From Oceanospirillum sp048264105 (lineage in GTDB: Bacteria > Pseudomonadota > Gammaproteobacteria > Pseudomonadales > Halomonadaceae): a stretch of DNA of 64,000 nt. Each line of letters starts with the position of its first letter. Positions within the stretch are counted from its first letter, which is position 1. The DNA lies in contig JBLXDJ010000001.1 in assembly GCA_048264105.1 (NCBI GenBank), positions 930,001-994,000 on the forward strand, written 5' to 3'. The notes under the pieces are model-generated. The model saw only the letters and a list, made by a program, of their open reading frames with translations. It did no database searches and had not been told where the DNA came from. Shown piece by piece: positions 34,165 to 42,585 of this stretch. The position numbers and the translations under genes are program-made.

Positions 34165-35847
34165 ATGATGGTTACCAAAATCAAAAAAGCCGGTATTTGC
34201 CTCTTACCCGTCACCTTGTCATTGGCATTATCCGGCTGCGTTACCACGAAGCCTGCTGCTGAGCAGGCTCCTGTCGCTAATTCTGCTGTTGCACCAGCTG
34301 ATGAACATTTCATCTCGCTGAACGCTTATCGCGCTCAAAGCGAACAAACGATTCAGGACCTTGGCCTGACCAGTCCGGACGTCGATAGTTCCGGCACGGA
34401 ATGGCGTTCCTGGGATACTCCGGCACTGCCACAGTTCAACCTGTGGGATCGTTTGCTGCAGAGCTTTAAGCTGGATCTTGAGACCACCAATCCACGAATT
34501 GAAGCTCAGCTGAACTGGTATAAGCGCCACCCCCGTTATCTGGAGCGCGTATTCACCCGCGCCGAGCGCTATATGTTCCATGTTGTAGAAGAAGTGGAAG
34601 CCCGCAACCTGCCGGGTGAGCTGGCTCTGCTGCCTATCGTGGAAAGTGCTTACGACCCCTTTGCCTACTCCCACGGCCGTGCATCCGGTATGTGGCAGTT
34701 TATTCCGTCTACGGCCCGCTATTTCGGTATTGAAAATGACTGGTGGTACGACGGTCGCCGTGACGTTCTTGATTCCACCGATGCAGCTCTGACCTATCTG
34801 GATCGTCTGGCCCGCCGTTTTGACGGTGACTGGATGCATGCGCTGGCGGCCTACAATTCAGGTGGCGGCACAGTGAATCGTGCGATCCGCAAAAACCGCG
34901 AAGCCAACAGGCCCACCAGTTACTGGGCTCTGAAACTGCCGGATGAAACCAAGGCTTATGTTCCTAAGCTGATCGCGCTGGCCAAACTGGTGAAATACTC
35001 AGAGAAGTACGGCATCAAGCTGCGTCATATCCCGAACGAGCCTTATTTTGCGGCTGTTAACACCGAGGCGCAGATCGATCTTGCTCAGGCCGCCAAGATG
35101 GCAGACATCACCATCAACGAACTCTATCTGCTGAACCCCGGTTACAGTCAGTGGGCAACCTCGCCCAACGGCCCTCACCGCCTGCTGGTGCCGGTAGAAA
35201 ATGCAGCGATTTTTGAAGAAAATCTGGCTAAGGTTCCCCCTAAAAACCGCATTGCATGGCAGCGCTATAAAGTTGAATCCGGCGATAGCCTGATCAGCAT
35301 TGCCAAGCGTTTCCGGACAACCCCCGAGCTGATCCGCGATGCTAACCAGATGCGCGGCAACTCAATCCGTGCCGGCAGCAAGCTGCTGATCCCTATCCCG
35401 AAAGCCAGCGCCAGCCACTACGCACTGAGTTCCGGCCAACGCCTGAAGCGTAAACAGGGCTACGACCGCAGTAACACCGGCGGCAACAAGATCGTGCACT
35501 ATGTTCAGCCGGGTGACAGCTTCTGGGGTCTATCCCGCAAGCACAAGGTCGGCATCCGTGAACTGGCACGCTGGAACGGCATGGCGCCGAACGACCCGCT
35601 GATGCCGGGCAAAAAACTGGTGATCTGGTCAAAAGCGGAACGCACGGTCAGCAGCAATGCCAAAAACCGCAAAATTATCCGCCGCGTTGGCTACAAGGTT
35701 CGTCAGGGTGACTCCCTTGCCCGCATCGCCGGTAAATTCAATGTCAGCGTCAAGCAGATTGTCAGCTGGAATAAAATTGATAAGCGCAAATACCTTCAGC
35801 CGGGTCAGAGCCTGACGCTCTACGTGGATGTTACCCGCAGCCACTAA
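34165..35847 (+). CDS. mltD: Membrane-bound lytic murein transglycosylase D
   Basis: A 560-residue lipoprotein. The signal peptide ends ALSGC, with the lipidated Cys at residue 25. A lysozyme-like SLT domain follows (ELALLPIVESAYDPFAYS holds the catalytic Glu; SGMWQFIPSTARYFG; ALAAYNSGGGTVNRAI). Three LysM domains close the protein (YKVESGDSLISIAKRF, HYVQPGDSFWGLSRKH, YKVRQGDSLARIAGKF), each binding peptidoglycan. MltD cleaves glycan strands into 1,6-anhydro products in the periplasm. E. coli MltD has two or three LysM units. It starts 30 nt after gloB; the pair is likely co-transcribed, as they are neighbours in many gammaproteobacteria. Confidence 0.95.
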   Translation: MMVTKIKKAGICLLPVTLSLALSGCVTTKPAAEQAPVANSAVAPADEHFISLNAYRAQSEQTIQDLGLTSPDVDSSGTEWRSWDTPALPQFNLWDRLLQSFKLDLETTNPRIEAQLNWYKRHPRYLERVFTRAERYMFHVVEEVEARNLPGELALLPIVESAYDPFAYSHGRASGMWQFIPSTARYFGIENDWWYDGRRDVLDSTDAALTYLDRLARRFDGDWMHALAAYNSGGGTVNRAIRKNREANRPTSYWALKLPDETKAYVPKLIALAKLVKYSEKYGIKLRHIPNEPYFAAVNTEAQIDLAQAAKMADITINELYLLNPGYSQWATSPNGPHRLLVPVENAAIFEENLAKVPPKNRIAWQRYKVESGDSLISIAKRFRTTPELIRDANQMRGNSIRAGSKLLIPIPKASASHYALSSGQRLKRKQGYDRSNTGGNKIVHYVQPGDSFWGLSRKHKVGIRELARWNGMAPNDPLMPGKKLVIWSKAERTVSSNAKNRKIIRRVGYKVRQGDSLARIAGKFNVSVKQIVSWNKIDKRKYLQPGQSLTLYVDVTRSH

Positions 35848-35891
35848 TCTGAACCGAATGCGTTTATTTCAGTCTTAAAGCTGAAGACCTC

Positions 35892-35920
35892 AAAAAAGGG
35901 TGCTATGCACCCTTTTTTGT
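35892..35920 (+). terminator. Rho-independent terminator after mltD
   Basis: The stem AAAAAAGGGTGC / GCACCCTTTTTT (35892-35903 with 35907-35918) closes the gloB-mltD transcript. Confidence 0.92.
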
Positions 35921-36013
35921 TGCCTATATTTCAGAGTTACGTATTCTTTAATGATCGATAAAATATGCGTAGCCTATTGAAGAATATAAGAAAATTGGCA
36001 GGAGCCTCCCACT

Positions 36014-37846
36014 ATGCTGAACGCCCTTAAGCGACCTCAATTATCAGGTTATTCCGGCAGTTTCAAACAGATTACCCGAACGGCGCTTTTGTGCCTGAGT
36101 CTGTCCACAGCATCAGCCGCACTGGCAGCGACACCGCAACATGGACTGGCCATGCACGGGGATCTGAAATACCCCTCTGATTTTCAGCACTTTGATTATG
36201 TAAATCCGGACGCACCTAAGGGCGGCGTACTGAAGCAAGCCGCGCTGGGCACCTTTGACTCCCTAAACCCTTTTATCATCAAGGGCGTGCCTGCTGCCGG
36301 TATCGGCCTGATCTACGACAGTCTGCTGGAATCATCCGCCGATGAACCTTTCTCAGAATATGGCTTGCTGGCAAAAACTGTTACCCGTGCCGATGACAAC
36401 AGCTGGGTTTCATTTGAGTTGCGCCAGCAGGCCCGCTTTCAGGATGGAAAGCCGGTCACCCCGGAAGACGTTATCTTCACCTTCAACACCCTGAGAGAAA
36501 AAGGCCGCCCGTTTTATCGTGCCTACTACGCGGATATCGAAAGCATCGTTAAAACTGGGTCCCATACTGTTCAATTTAACTTTAAGACCAACCTCAACCG
36601 AGAGTTGCCTCTGATCATTGGTCAGGTTCCTGTTTTGCCAAAACACTACTGGCAGGATAAAGACTTCACAAAAACCACCCTGACACCACCTGTCGGTTCC
36701 GGCCCTTATAAAATAAGCAAGGTTGATAGCGGTCGTTCTATTCACTATCAGCGTGACGAGAACTACTGGGGTAAAGACCTGCCTATCAACAAGGGACGCC
36801 ACAACTTCGATCTGCTTGCCTACGAATACTATCGCGACAGTACCGTTGCGCTGGAAGCCTTCAAATCCGGTGACCTGAATTATCGTCAGGAAAACAGCTC
36901 TAAATTCTGGGCAACGGCATACGACTCTCCCGCGCTGAGTGAAGGCCGGATTGTTAAGGAAAGCATCAGCCACAAGAACCCGACAGGGATGCAGGCCTTC
37001 ACCTTTAACCTGCGCCGGGATAAGTTTCAGGATATTCGCGTACGTCAGGCACTGAATCTGGCGTTTGACTTTGAATGGACCAATCAGAACCTGTTCTACG
37101 GCGCTTATACCCGTACCGAGAGCTATTTCTCCAATTCTGAACTGGCGGCCAAAGGCCTGCCTTCTGCAGAAGAGCGGGCACTTCTGGCGCCCTATAAAGA
37201 TCAGTTACCACCGGAGATCTTCACTCAGGCTTTCAGCCTGAATAAAACCAAGGGAGACGGCAATATCCGTCGGGAGTTGCGTCAGGCGGCCCGATTGCTG
37301 AAGCAGGCCGGCTGGGAGGTTAAGGATGGCAAACGCGTTGACCAGAATGGTAATCCGATTGTCATCGAGATGCTGCTTTACGACTCAACTTTTGAACGCG
37401 TGGTTCACCCCTATAAGAAAAACCTTGAGCGACTTGGTATCACCCTCAACACCCGTATCGTTGATACCACCCAGTATATCAACCGGGTTCGGGGCTTTGA
37501 TTTCGATATGATCGTTTACAGCATCGGCCAGTCAAATTCACCGGGTAATGAGCAGCGGGAATTCTGGCACTCCGAATATGCCAACAAACAAAATTCCAGC
37601 AACGTCATCGGCATTCAGAACCCTGTTGTTGATGCTCTGGTGGAAAAAGTGATCACCGCCGAAAACCGCAAAGCGCTGGTGACCGCCACACGGGCACTGG
37701 ATCGCGTCCTGCTGTCGGGATACTACGTTGTACCCCATTGGGGAATTACCCAATACCGGGTCGCCTATGATCACAGGATTACGCATCCCGAAAAGACTCC
37801 GCCCTATCAGCTGGCGACCGACACCTGGTGGTATCAGGAAAAATAG
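36014..37846 (+). CDS. yejA: Extracellular solute-binding protein, YejA-type (peptide importer)
   Basis: A 610-residue family 5 binding protein. It has a signal peptide cut near STASAALA-A, then the SBP_bac_5 fold with GLAMHGDLKYP, YVNPDAPKGGVL, SLNPFIIKG and QREFWHSEYAN, the set typical of YejA. The family binds peptides, and in some species microcin C, for import by YejBEF. It is the first gene of yejABEF, with AGGAG 9 nt before the ATG. A stable hairpin after the gene separates it from yejB and may keep binding-protein mRNA more abundant. Confidence 0.93.
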   Translation: MLNALKRPQLSGYSGSFKQITRTALLCLSLSTASAALAATPQHGLAMHGDLKYPSDFQHFDYVNPDAPKGGVLKQAALGTFDSLNPFIIKGVPAAGIGLIYDSLLESSADEPFSEYGLLAKTVTRADDNSWVSFELRQQARFQDGKPVTPEDVIFTFNTLREKGRPFYRAYYADIESIVKTGSHTVQFNFKTNLNRELPLIIGQVPVLPKHYWQDKDFTKTTLTPPVGSGPYKISKVDSGRSIHYQRDENYWGKDLPINKGRHNFDLLAYEYYRDSTVALEAFKSGDLNYRQENSSKFWATAYDSPALSEGRIVKESISHKNPTGMQAFTFNLRRDKFQDIRVRQALNLAFDFEWTNQNLFYGAYTRTESYFSNSELAAKGLPSAEERALLAPYKDQLPPEIFTQAFSLNKTKGDGNIRRELRQAARLLKQAGWEVKDGKRVDQNGNPIVIEMLLYDSTFERVVHPYKKNLERLGITLNTRIVDTTQYINRVRGFDFDMIVYSIGQSNSPGNEQREFWHSEYANKQNSSNVIGIQNPVVDALVEKVITAENRKALVTATRALDRVLLSGYYVVPHWGITQYRVAYDHRITHPEKTPPYQLATDTWWYQEK

Positions 37847-37881
37847 CCACCGGTAGACATCAACAAACACTGTAAGGCCCT

Positions 37882-37906
37882 GCCATAAGCCCAACGGGCT
37901 TATGGC
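37882..37906 (+). promoter_or_regulatory. Intercistronic hairpin between yejA and yejB
   Basis: An 11-bp perfect stem GCCATAAGCCC / GGGCTTATGGC with a 3-nt loop lies 36 nt after yejA and has no T-tract. Such hairpins often protect the 3' end of binding-protein mRNA; that role is inferred. Confidence 0.6.
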
Positions 37907-37928
37907 ACACATTTAGCCAGGAAGCCCT

Positions 37929-39014
37929 ATGTGGAGCTATATCGCCCGCCGTTTACTACTGATGATTCCGACCTTGTTCGGCATCATGTTGCTCAATTTT
38001 ATTATCGTTCAGGCCGCCCCCGGAGGACCGGTCGAGCAGGTTCTGGCTCAGCTGGACGGTATGGACAGTCAGTCCAGCACCCGAATCGGCTCCGGCGAAC
38101 AAACAGAGCTGCAATCTCAGAGTTCAGGATCTGATTACCGGGGCGCTCAGGGCATTGATCCGATGCTCATTAAAGAGATTGAGCAACAGTTTGGCTTCGA
38201 CAAGCCCGCTCATGAACGCTTTTTTCAGATGATCGGTCAGTACCTCACCTTCGATTTTGGCGACAGCTTCTTTCGGGATAAGGCGGTATGGGATCTGATT
38301 CTGGAAAAAATGCCGGTGTCTATCTCATTAGGGCTTTGGACAACTCTGATTGTTTACAGTATTTCAATTCCTCTGGGTATCCGAAAAGCCGTTCAACATG
38401 GCTCGCCTTTTGACGTCTGGTCATCAGGCATCATCATTGTGGGGTATGCGATCCCTAACTTCCTGTTCGCTATTCTTCTGATCGTAGTCTTCGCTGGCGG
38501 CAGCTATCTGGACTGGTTCCCTCTGAGGGGACTGACCTCCGAGAACTTTGACCAACTTTCCTGGCATGCCCAAATAACCGACTATCTCTGGCATATCACC
38601 CTGCCGGTTCTGGCCTCTGTTATCTCAAGCTTTGCCACCCTGACCATGCTGACTAAAAACAGCTTTCTGGATGAGATCAACAAGCAGTATGTGATGACGG
38701 CACGAGCCAAAGGCGCATCCGAAAAACGCGTCCTGTATGGCCACATCTTCCGCAATGCCATGCTGCTGATCATCGCCGGTATGCCTGCTGCCCTGATCGG
38801 CATTTTCTTCTCCAGCTCGTTGCTGATTGAAGTCATTTTCTCGCTGGATGGACTTGGCCTGCTGGGCTTTGAAGCCGTTATGCAGCGGGACTATCCGGTA
38901 ATTTTCGGCACCCTGTATATTTTCACTCTGATCGGCCTGCTCCTGAAACTTATCAGTGACATTACCTATATTCTGGTCGACCCGAGGATCAGCTTTGAAG
39001 GACAAAACCGCTGA
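37929..39014 (+). CDS. yejB: ABC transporter permease, YejB-type
   Basis: A 361-residue inner-membrane permease. It has the N-terminal YIARRLLLMIPTLFGIMLLNF helix, a periplasmic loop with Ser/Gln-rich text (residues ~45-75) as seen in YejB, and the BPD_transp_1 core with the EAA-like loop YVMTARAKGASEKRVLYGHIFRNAM that docks to the ATPase. It forms the channel with YejE. Its stop lies 1 nt before the yejE ATG. Confidence 0.94.
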   Translation: MWSYIARRLLLMIPTLFGIMLLNFIIVQAAPGGPVEQVLAQLDGMDSQSSTRIGSGEQTELQSQSSGSDYRGAQGIDPMLIKEIEQQFGFDKPAHERFFQMIGQYLTFDFGDSFFRDKAVWDLILEKMPVSISLGLWTTLIVYSISIPLGIRKAVQHGSPFDVWSSGIIIVGYAIPNFLFAILLIVVFAGGSYLDWFPLRGLTSENFDQLSWHAQITDYLWHITLPVLASVISSFATLTMLTKNSFLDEINKQYVMTARAKGASEKRVLYGHIFRNAMLLIIAGMPAALIGIFFSSSLLIEVIFSLDGLGLLGFEAVMQRDYPVIFGTLYIFTLIGLLLKLISDITYILVDPRISFEGQNR

Positions 39015-39015
39015 T

Positions 39016-40086
39016 ATGAATCCGACACCTGCAAAACTGACCAAAAGAATCCGTTGGCAGCCCTCACCCATCACACAGCGACGACTGGCAAGCTTCCGGC
39101 AGAATCGTCGGAGCTATTGGGCACTGATCATCTTTACGCTGCTGTTCACTCTGACGCTCTTTGCAGAGGTGATCGCTAACGACAAACCCCTGTTGATTCG
39201 CTATCAGGGAGAGTGGTTTACCCCAACCCTGCAAGCCTATCCTGAGACCCGCTTCGGCGGTGATTTCACCACTGAGGCCGAGTACACCGATCCCTATATT
39301 CAGGAGCTGATCGAAGCGGAAGGCTGGATACTCTGGCCGTTGATTCCTTTCAGCTACGACACGATCAATTACCAGCTTGATCAGCCCGCGCCCAGCCCAC
39401 CTACAGCGGAAAACTGGCTGGGTACCGATGATCAGGGGCGGGATGTGCTTGCACGCGTGATTTATGGCTTCCGTATCTCCATGCTGTTTGCCATCGCCCT
39501 GACCATCGGCAGTACACTGGTTGGCGTGTTTGTCGGGGCTATTCAGGGCTTCTTTGGCGGCAAAGTCGACCTTCTGGGCCAGCGCTTTATTGAGATCTGG
39601 TCCGGCCTGCCGACCCTGTTTATCCTGATTATTCTCTCCAGCATTGTTGAACCCAACTTCTGGTGGCTGCTGGGCATCATGCTGCTATTCAGCTGGATGG
39701 CGCTGGTGGATGTCGTTCGAGCAGAGTTTCTGCGCTGCCGGAATCTGGAATACGTCACAGCGGCCAAAGCCCTTGGCGTACCAAACAGACTGATCATGTG
39801 GCGGCATATGCTGCCCAACGCCATGGTAGCCACCATGACCTTTATGCCCTTTATTTTCACGGGTGGCGTGACGACCCTGACCGCACTGGACTTTCTGGGC
39901 TTCGGTTTACCACCGGGCTCACCTTCTCTGGGCGAACTGGTCGCCCAGGGCAAAGCCAACCTGCACGCTCCCTGGTTGGGAATCACCGCTTTTGTTGTCC
40001 TGTCCGGCATGCTGACTCTGCTGGTTTTTGTCGGGGAAGGTGTACGGGATGCCTTTGACCCACGCCATACGGGGACACCATCATGA
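39016..40086 (+). CDS. yejE: ABC transporter permease, YejE-type
   Basis: A 356-residue permease. Marks: the QNRRSYWALIIFTLLFTLTLFAEVIAND helix region, the large periplasmic loop with FTPTLQ and TDPYIQELI text found in YejE, NWLGTDDQGRDVLARVIYGFRIS, and the EAA-loop YVTAAKALGVPNRLIMWRHMLPNAM. The start is the ATG at 39016, directly after yejB; a longer frame from 38956 would overlap yejB. The last codons overlap yejF by 4 nt. Confidence 0.94.
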   Translation: MNPTPAKLTKRIRWQPSPITQRRLASFRQNRRSYWALIIFTLLFTLTLFAEVIANDKPLLIRYQGEWFTPTLQAYPETRFGGDFTTEAEYTDPYIQELIEAEGWILWPLIPFSYDTINYQLDQPAPSPPTAENWLGTDDQGRDVLARVIYGFRISMLFAIALTIGSTLVGVFVGAIQGFFGGKVDLLGQRFIEIWSGLPTLFILIILSSIVEPNFWWLLGIMLLFSWMALVDVVRAEFLRCRNLEYVTAAKALGVPNRLIMWRHMLPNAMVATMTFMPFIFTGGVTTLTALDFLGFGLPPGSPSLGELVAQGKANLHAPWLGITAFVVLSGMLTLLVFVGEGVRDAFDPRHTGTPS

Positions 40087-41606
40087 CGCTATCAACCGAT
40101 AACAAGAGCCCGCTGCTTCAGGTCGATCATCTGACACTCGCTTTTGGCACTGATGCACCTGTGGTCAACGATGTCTCTTTTCGTGTCAGCCGGGGTGAAA
40201 CCTTAGGCATTGTAGGTGAGAGCGGCTCTGGTAAATCACTCTCGGCCCTCAGCATTCCTATGCTACTGCCGGGCAGTGCAAAACGCCTCGGTGGCGAGAT
40301 CCTTTTTGACGGTACAAATCTGGCAGAACTGTCAGAGAAACAGCTGATGGGGTTACGGGGTAATCGTATCTCTGTGATTTTTCAGGAACCGATGTCCTCG
40401 CTGAACCCGCTGCATAGCATCGGTAAACAGATTGCCGAGACTATCCGCCTGCACCGCCCGCTGAGCAAAGAGGAGCTGTTTCAGGAAACGGTCAAACGCC
40501 TGCAGGAAGTGGGCATCGAACACGCTGAACAGCGTTATCACGCCCTGCCCCATCAGCTCTCTGGCGGACAACGTCAGCGGGTGATGATCGCCATGGCGAT
40601 TGCCAATGAACCGGACCTGTTGATCGCCGATGAACCGACCACGGCACTGGATCAGCAAATTCAGACCCAGATCCTAGATCTGATCAGAAGCCTGCAACAG
40701 AAATATCAGATGGCGGTTCTGCTGATTACCCATGATCTGAACATCGTGCGGGACTATGCTGACCATGTCTGCGTGATGCAGCACGGTAAGGTGGTGGAAA
40801 CCGCAGATACCGAAAAAATCTTCTCCCAGCCGGAACAGGATTACACCCGCATGTTGCTGGCAGCAGATCCCGATGGCGAGCCGGTTCCGGTCAGCGAGGA
40901 TGCAAAAGAGCTGCTAAAAGTTGAGCAACTGAATGTCTGGTATCCCATCCGGACAGGTCTGCTGAAGCGAGTGACCGGTCACATTAAAGCCGTAACCGGG
41001 GCTGAATTTACCCTGGCACACGGAGAGTGTATCGGTTTTCTGGGGGCCAGCGGCTCCGGAAAAACCTCTTTAGGCATGGCTATTCTGCGCCTGATCGACA
41101 GTGATGGCAGTATTCAGTTTAACGGGCAGGATCTTAACCAACTGTCTGCGGAAGCGATGCGGCAGGCCCGCAAACAGATTCAGGTCGTGCTTCAGGACCC
41201 CTTTGGTAGCTTAAGCCCCCGGATGACCATCGGCGAGATTATCGCTGAAGGGCTTAAGGTTCACTATCCGGCACCGGAGAGCGAGATTGAGGCCGCAGTA
41301 ACAGAAGCGATGCTGGAAGTTGGCCTCAACCCCGAGACACGACATCGTTACCCCCATGAGTTTTCGGGTGGACAGAGGCAGAGGGTTGCCATAGCGCGGG
41401 CGGTTATTCTGAAGCCGAAACTGATTGTGCTGGATGAGCCCACCTCAGCTCTGGACAAAAGCGTGCAGAAGCAGGTTGTTGAACTGCTGAAATCATTGCA
41501 GGTCAAACGTCAGATCAGCTACATCCTTATCACCCATGATCCGACAGTGGCACAATCGATGTGTCATAAGGTGATCCGTCTTGACCAAAACAAACTCCAG
41601 GCATAA
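40083..41606 (+). CDS. yejF: ABC transporter ATP-binding protein, YejF-type (two nucleotide domains)
   Basis: A 507-residue protein with two fused ATPase domains. The first has GESGSGKSLSAL, LSGGQRQRVMIAMAI and LLIADEPTTALD; the second has GASGSGKTSLGM, FSGGQRQRVAIARAV and LIVLDEPTSALD. Both Walker and signature motifs are intact, so both sites should hydrolyse ATP. It powers import through YejB-YejE. It overlaps yejE by 4 nt (ATGA), and the TTG of the following PAP2 gene lies inside its last codons. Confidence 0.95.
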   Translation: MTLSTDNKSPLLQVDHLTLAFGTDAPVVNDVSFRVSRGETLGIVGESGSGKSLSALSIPMLLPGSAKRLGGEILFDGTNLAELSEKQLMGLRGNRISVIFQEPMSSLNPLHSIGKQIAETIRLHRPLSKEELFQETVKRLQEVGIEHAEQRYHALPHQLSGGQRQRVMIAMAIANEPDLLIADEPTTALDQQIQTQILDLIRSLQQKYQMAVLLITHDLNIVRDYADHVCVMQHGKVVETADTEKIFSQPEQDYTRMLLAADPDGEPVPVSEDAKELLKVEQLNVWYPIRTGLLKRVTGHIKAVTGAEFTLAHGECIGFLGASGSGKTSLGMAILRLIDSDGSIQFNGQDLNQLSAEAMRQARKQIQVVLQDPFGSLSPRMTIGEIIAEGLKVHYPAPESEIEAAVTEAMLEVGLNPETRHRYPHEFSGGQRQRVAIARAVILKPKLIVLDEPTSALDKSVQKQVVELLKSLQVKRQISYILITHDPTVAQSMCHKVIRLDQNKLQA

Positions 41607-42414
41607 ATCTGAATTGTCTGAGAAGCCAGCTACAAGGTCTCAGACTTTAATCAGCGCTCCAGGCAGCAGAAGTATCGGTTTGCTTCTGCTGCTGTTTGCC
41701 CTGAGCAGCCTGCTCCTGTCTGAAAGACAGAATGAACAGCTGTTTTTCGCAATCAACCAGATCACCCAGCAGCTGCCTGATTCCTTATGGATGACGATCA
41801 CCAACCTTGGCAGCACACTCGCCGGAGCCGCACTGCTCTGCCTGCTGTTAGCCCGACAGCCACAGCTGGCAGTGCACCTGATTATCACAGGGACATTGTG
41901 CACACTGACCATTTATGGCTTCAAACACGGGCTTGATATCCAGCGTCCGCATTTAGTACTCAATCACACTGATTTCCACTTTATTCCTACTGATATCACG
42001 TCCCCTGCACGACCTTCGGGCCATACGGCTACAGGATTCTTCATAGCGGGTACTGCCTGGTCCTTCCTCAACACCCTGGGAAGATCTTTTATATTCCTGC
42101 TGGCACTGCTTATTGGGCTGTCACGGGTCGCGATCGGTGTACATTGGCCTCTGGACCTTACTGCAGGGGCTTTTATCGGCCTTGGGCTGGGCTACATTGG
42201 CGCTGTGCTACACACCTGCGCTTACCCCTATAAGAAACACTCTGGACGCCCGCAGCTTCTCTGGTTAAGTCTTGTTCTCTGCCTGTTTATCGCCAGTTAC
42301 TTTGTATTCAGGCCACTGCCCTATCCTGAGCACAATTTAGCGGCCTATCTGATTATCTATAGCGCACTGGCTATCAGCTTTATAAAGATCATCCGACGCT
42401 TAAAACAGATCTGA
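41581..42414 (+). CDS. PAP2-family membrane phosphatase
   Basis: A 277-residue membrane protein of the type 2 phosphatidic acid phosphatase family. The three signature motifs are present: KHGLDIQRP (KX6RP type), PSGHTAT, and SRVAIGVHWPLD. There are six or more hydrophobic helices, and the C-terminal helices may be an extra membrane part. Members dephosphorylate lipid phosphates such as undecaprenyl pyrophosphate or phosphatidylglycerol phosphate; substrate here is unknown. The start is TTG at 41581 inside yejF with AAGGTG upstream, so translation may be coupled; a later TTG at 41614 is also possible. Confidence 0.85.
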   Translation: MTKTNSRHKSELSEKPATRSQTLISAPGSRSIGLLLLLFALSSLLLSERQNEQLFFAINQITQQLPDSLWMTITNLGSTLAGAALLCLLLARQPQLAVHLIITGTLCTLTIYGFKHGLDIQRPHLVLNHTDFHFIPTDITSPARPSGHTATGFFIAGTAWSFLNTLGRSFIFLLALLIGLSRVAIGVHWPLDLTAGAFIGLGLGYIGAVLHTCAYPYKKHSGRPQLLWLSLVLCLFIASYFVFRPLPYPEHNLAAYLIIYSALAISFIKIIRRLKQI

Positions 42415-42497
42415 TAGGCGGCAGAAGCCCTTTGACCCTTAATCAATAAAACTTTCTAGCCCTTCCCTCTACTACCTATCAGCCAATACCCGCAAAC

Positions 42498-42529
42498 AAA
42501 AAAGGAAGCCCTGAGGCTTCCTTTTTTCT
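42498..42529. terminator. Bidirectional rho-independent terminator
   Basis: AAAAAAGGAAGCC and GGCTTCCTTTTTT pair around a CTGA loop. It ends the yej-PAP2 transcript and faces the leftward ppiD gene. Confidence 0.92.
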
Positions 42530-42585
42530 GTAGCATTGTCAGGCAAACGTGCATTGATATCGCACGCTGCCAGGACCCGATTGTA

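Noticed and set aside
38956..39015. Upstream extension of yejE into yejB
   Set aside because: ATG 39016 directly follows the yejB stop, and the extension matches nothing in YejE.
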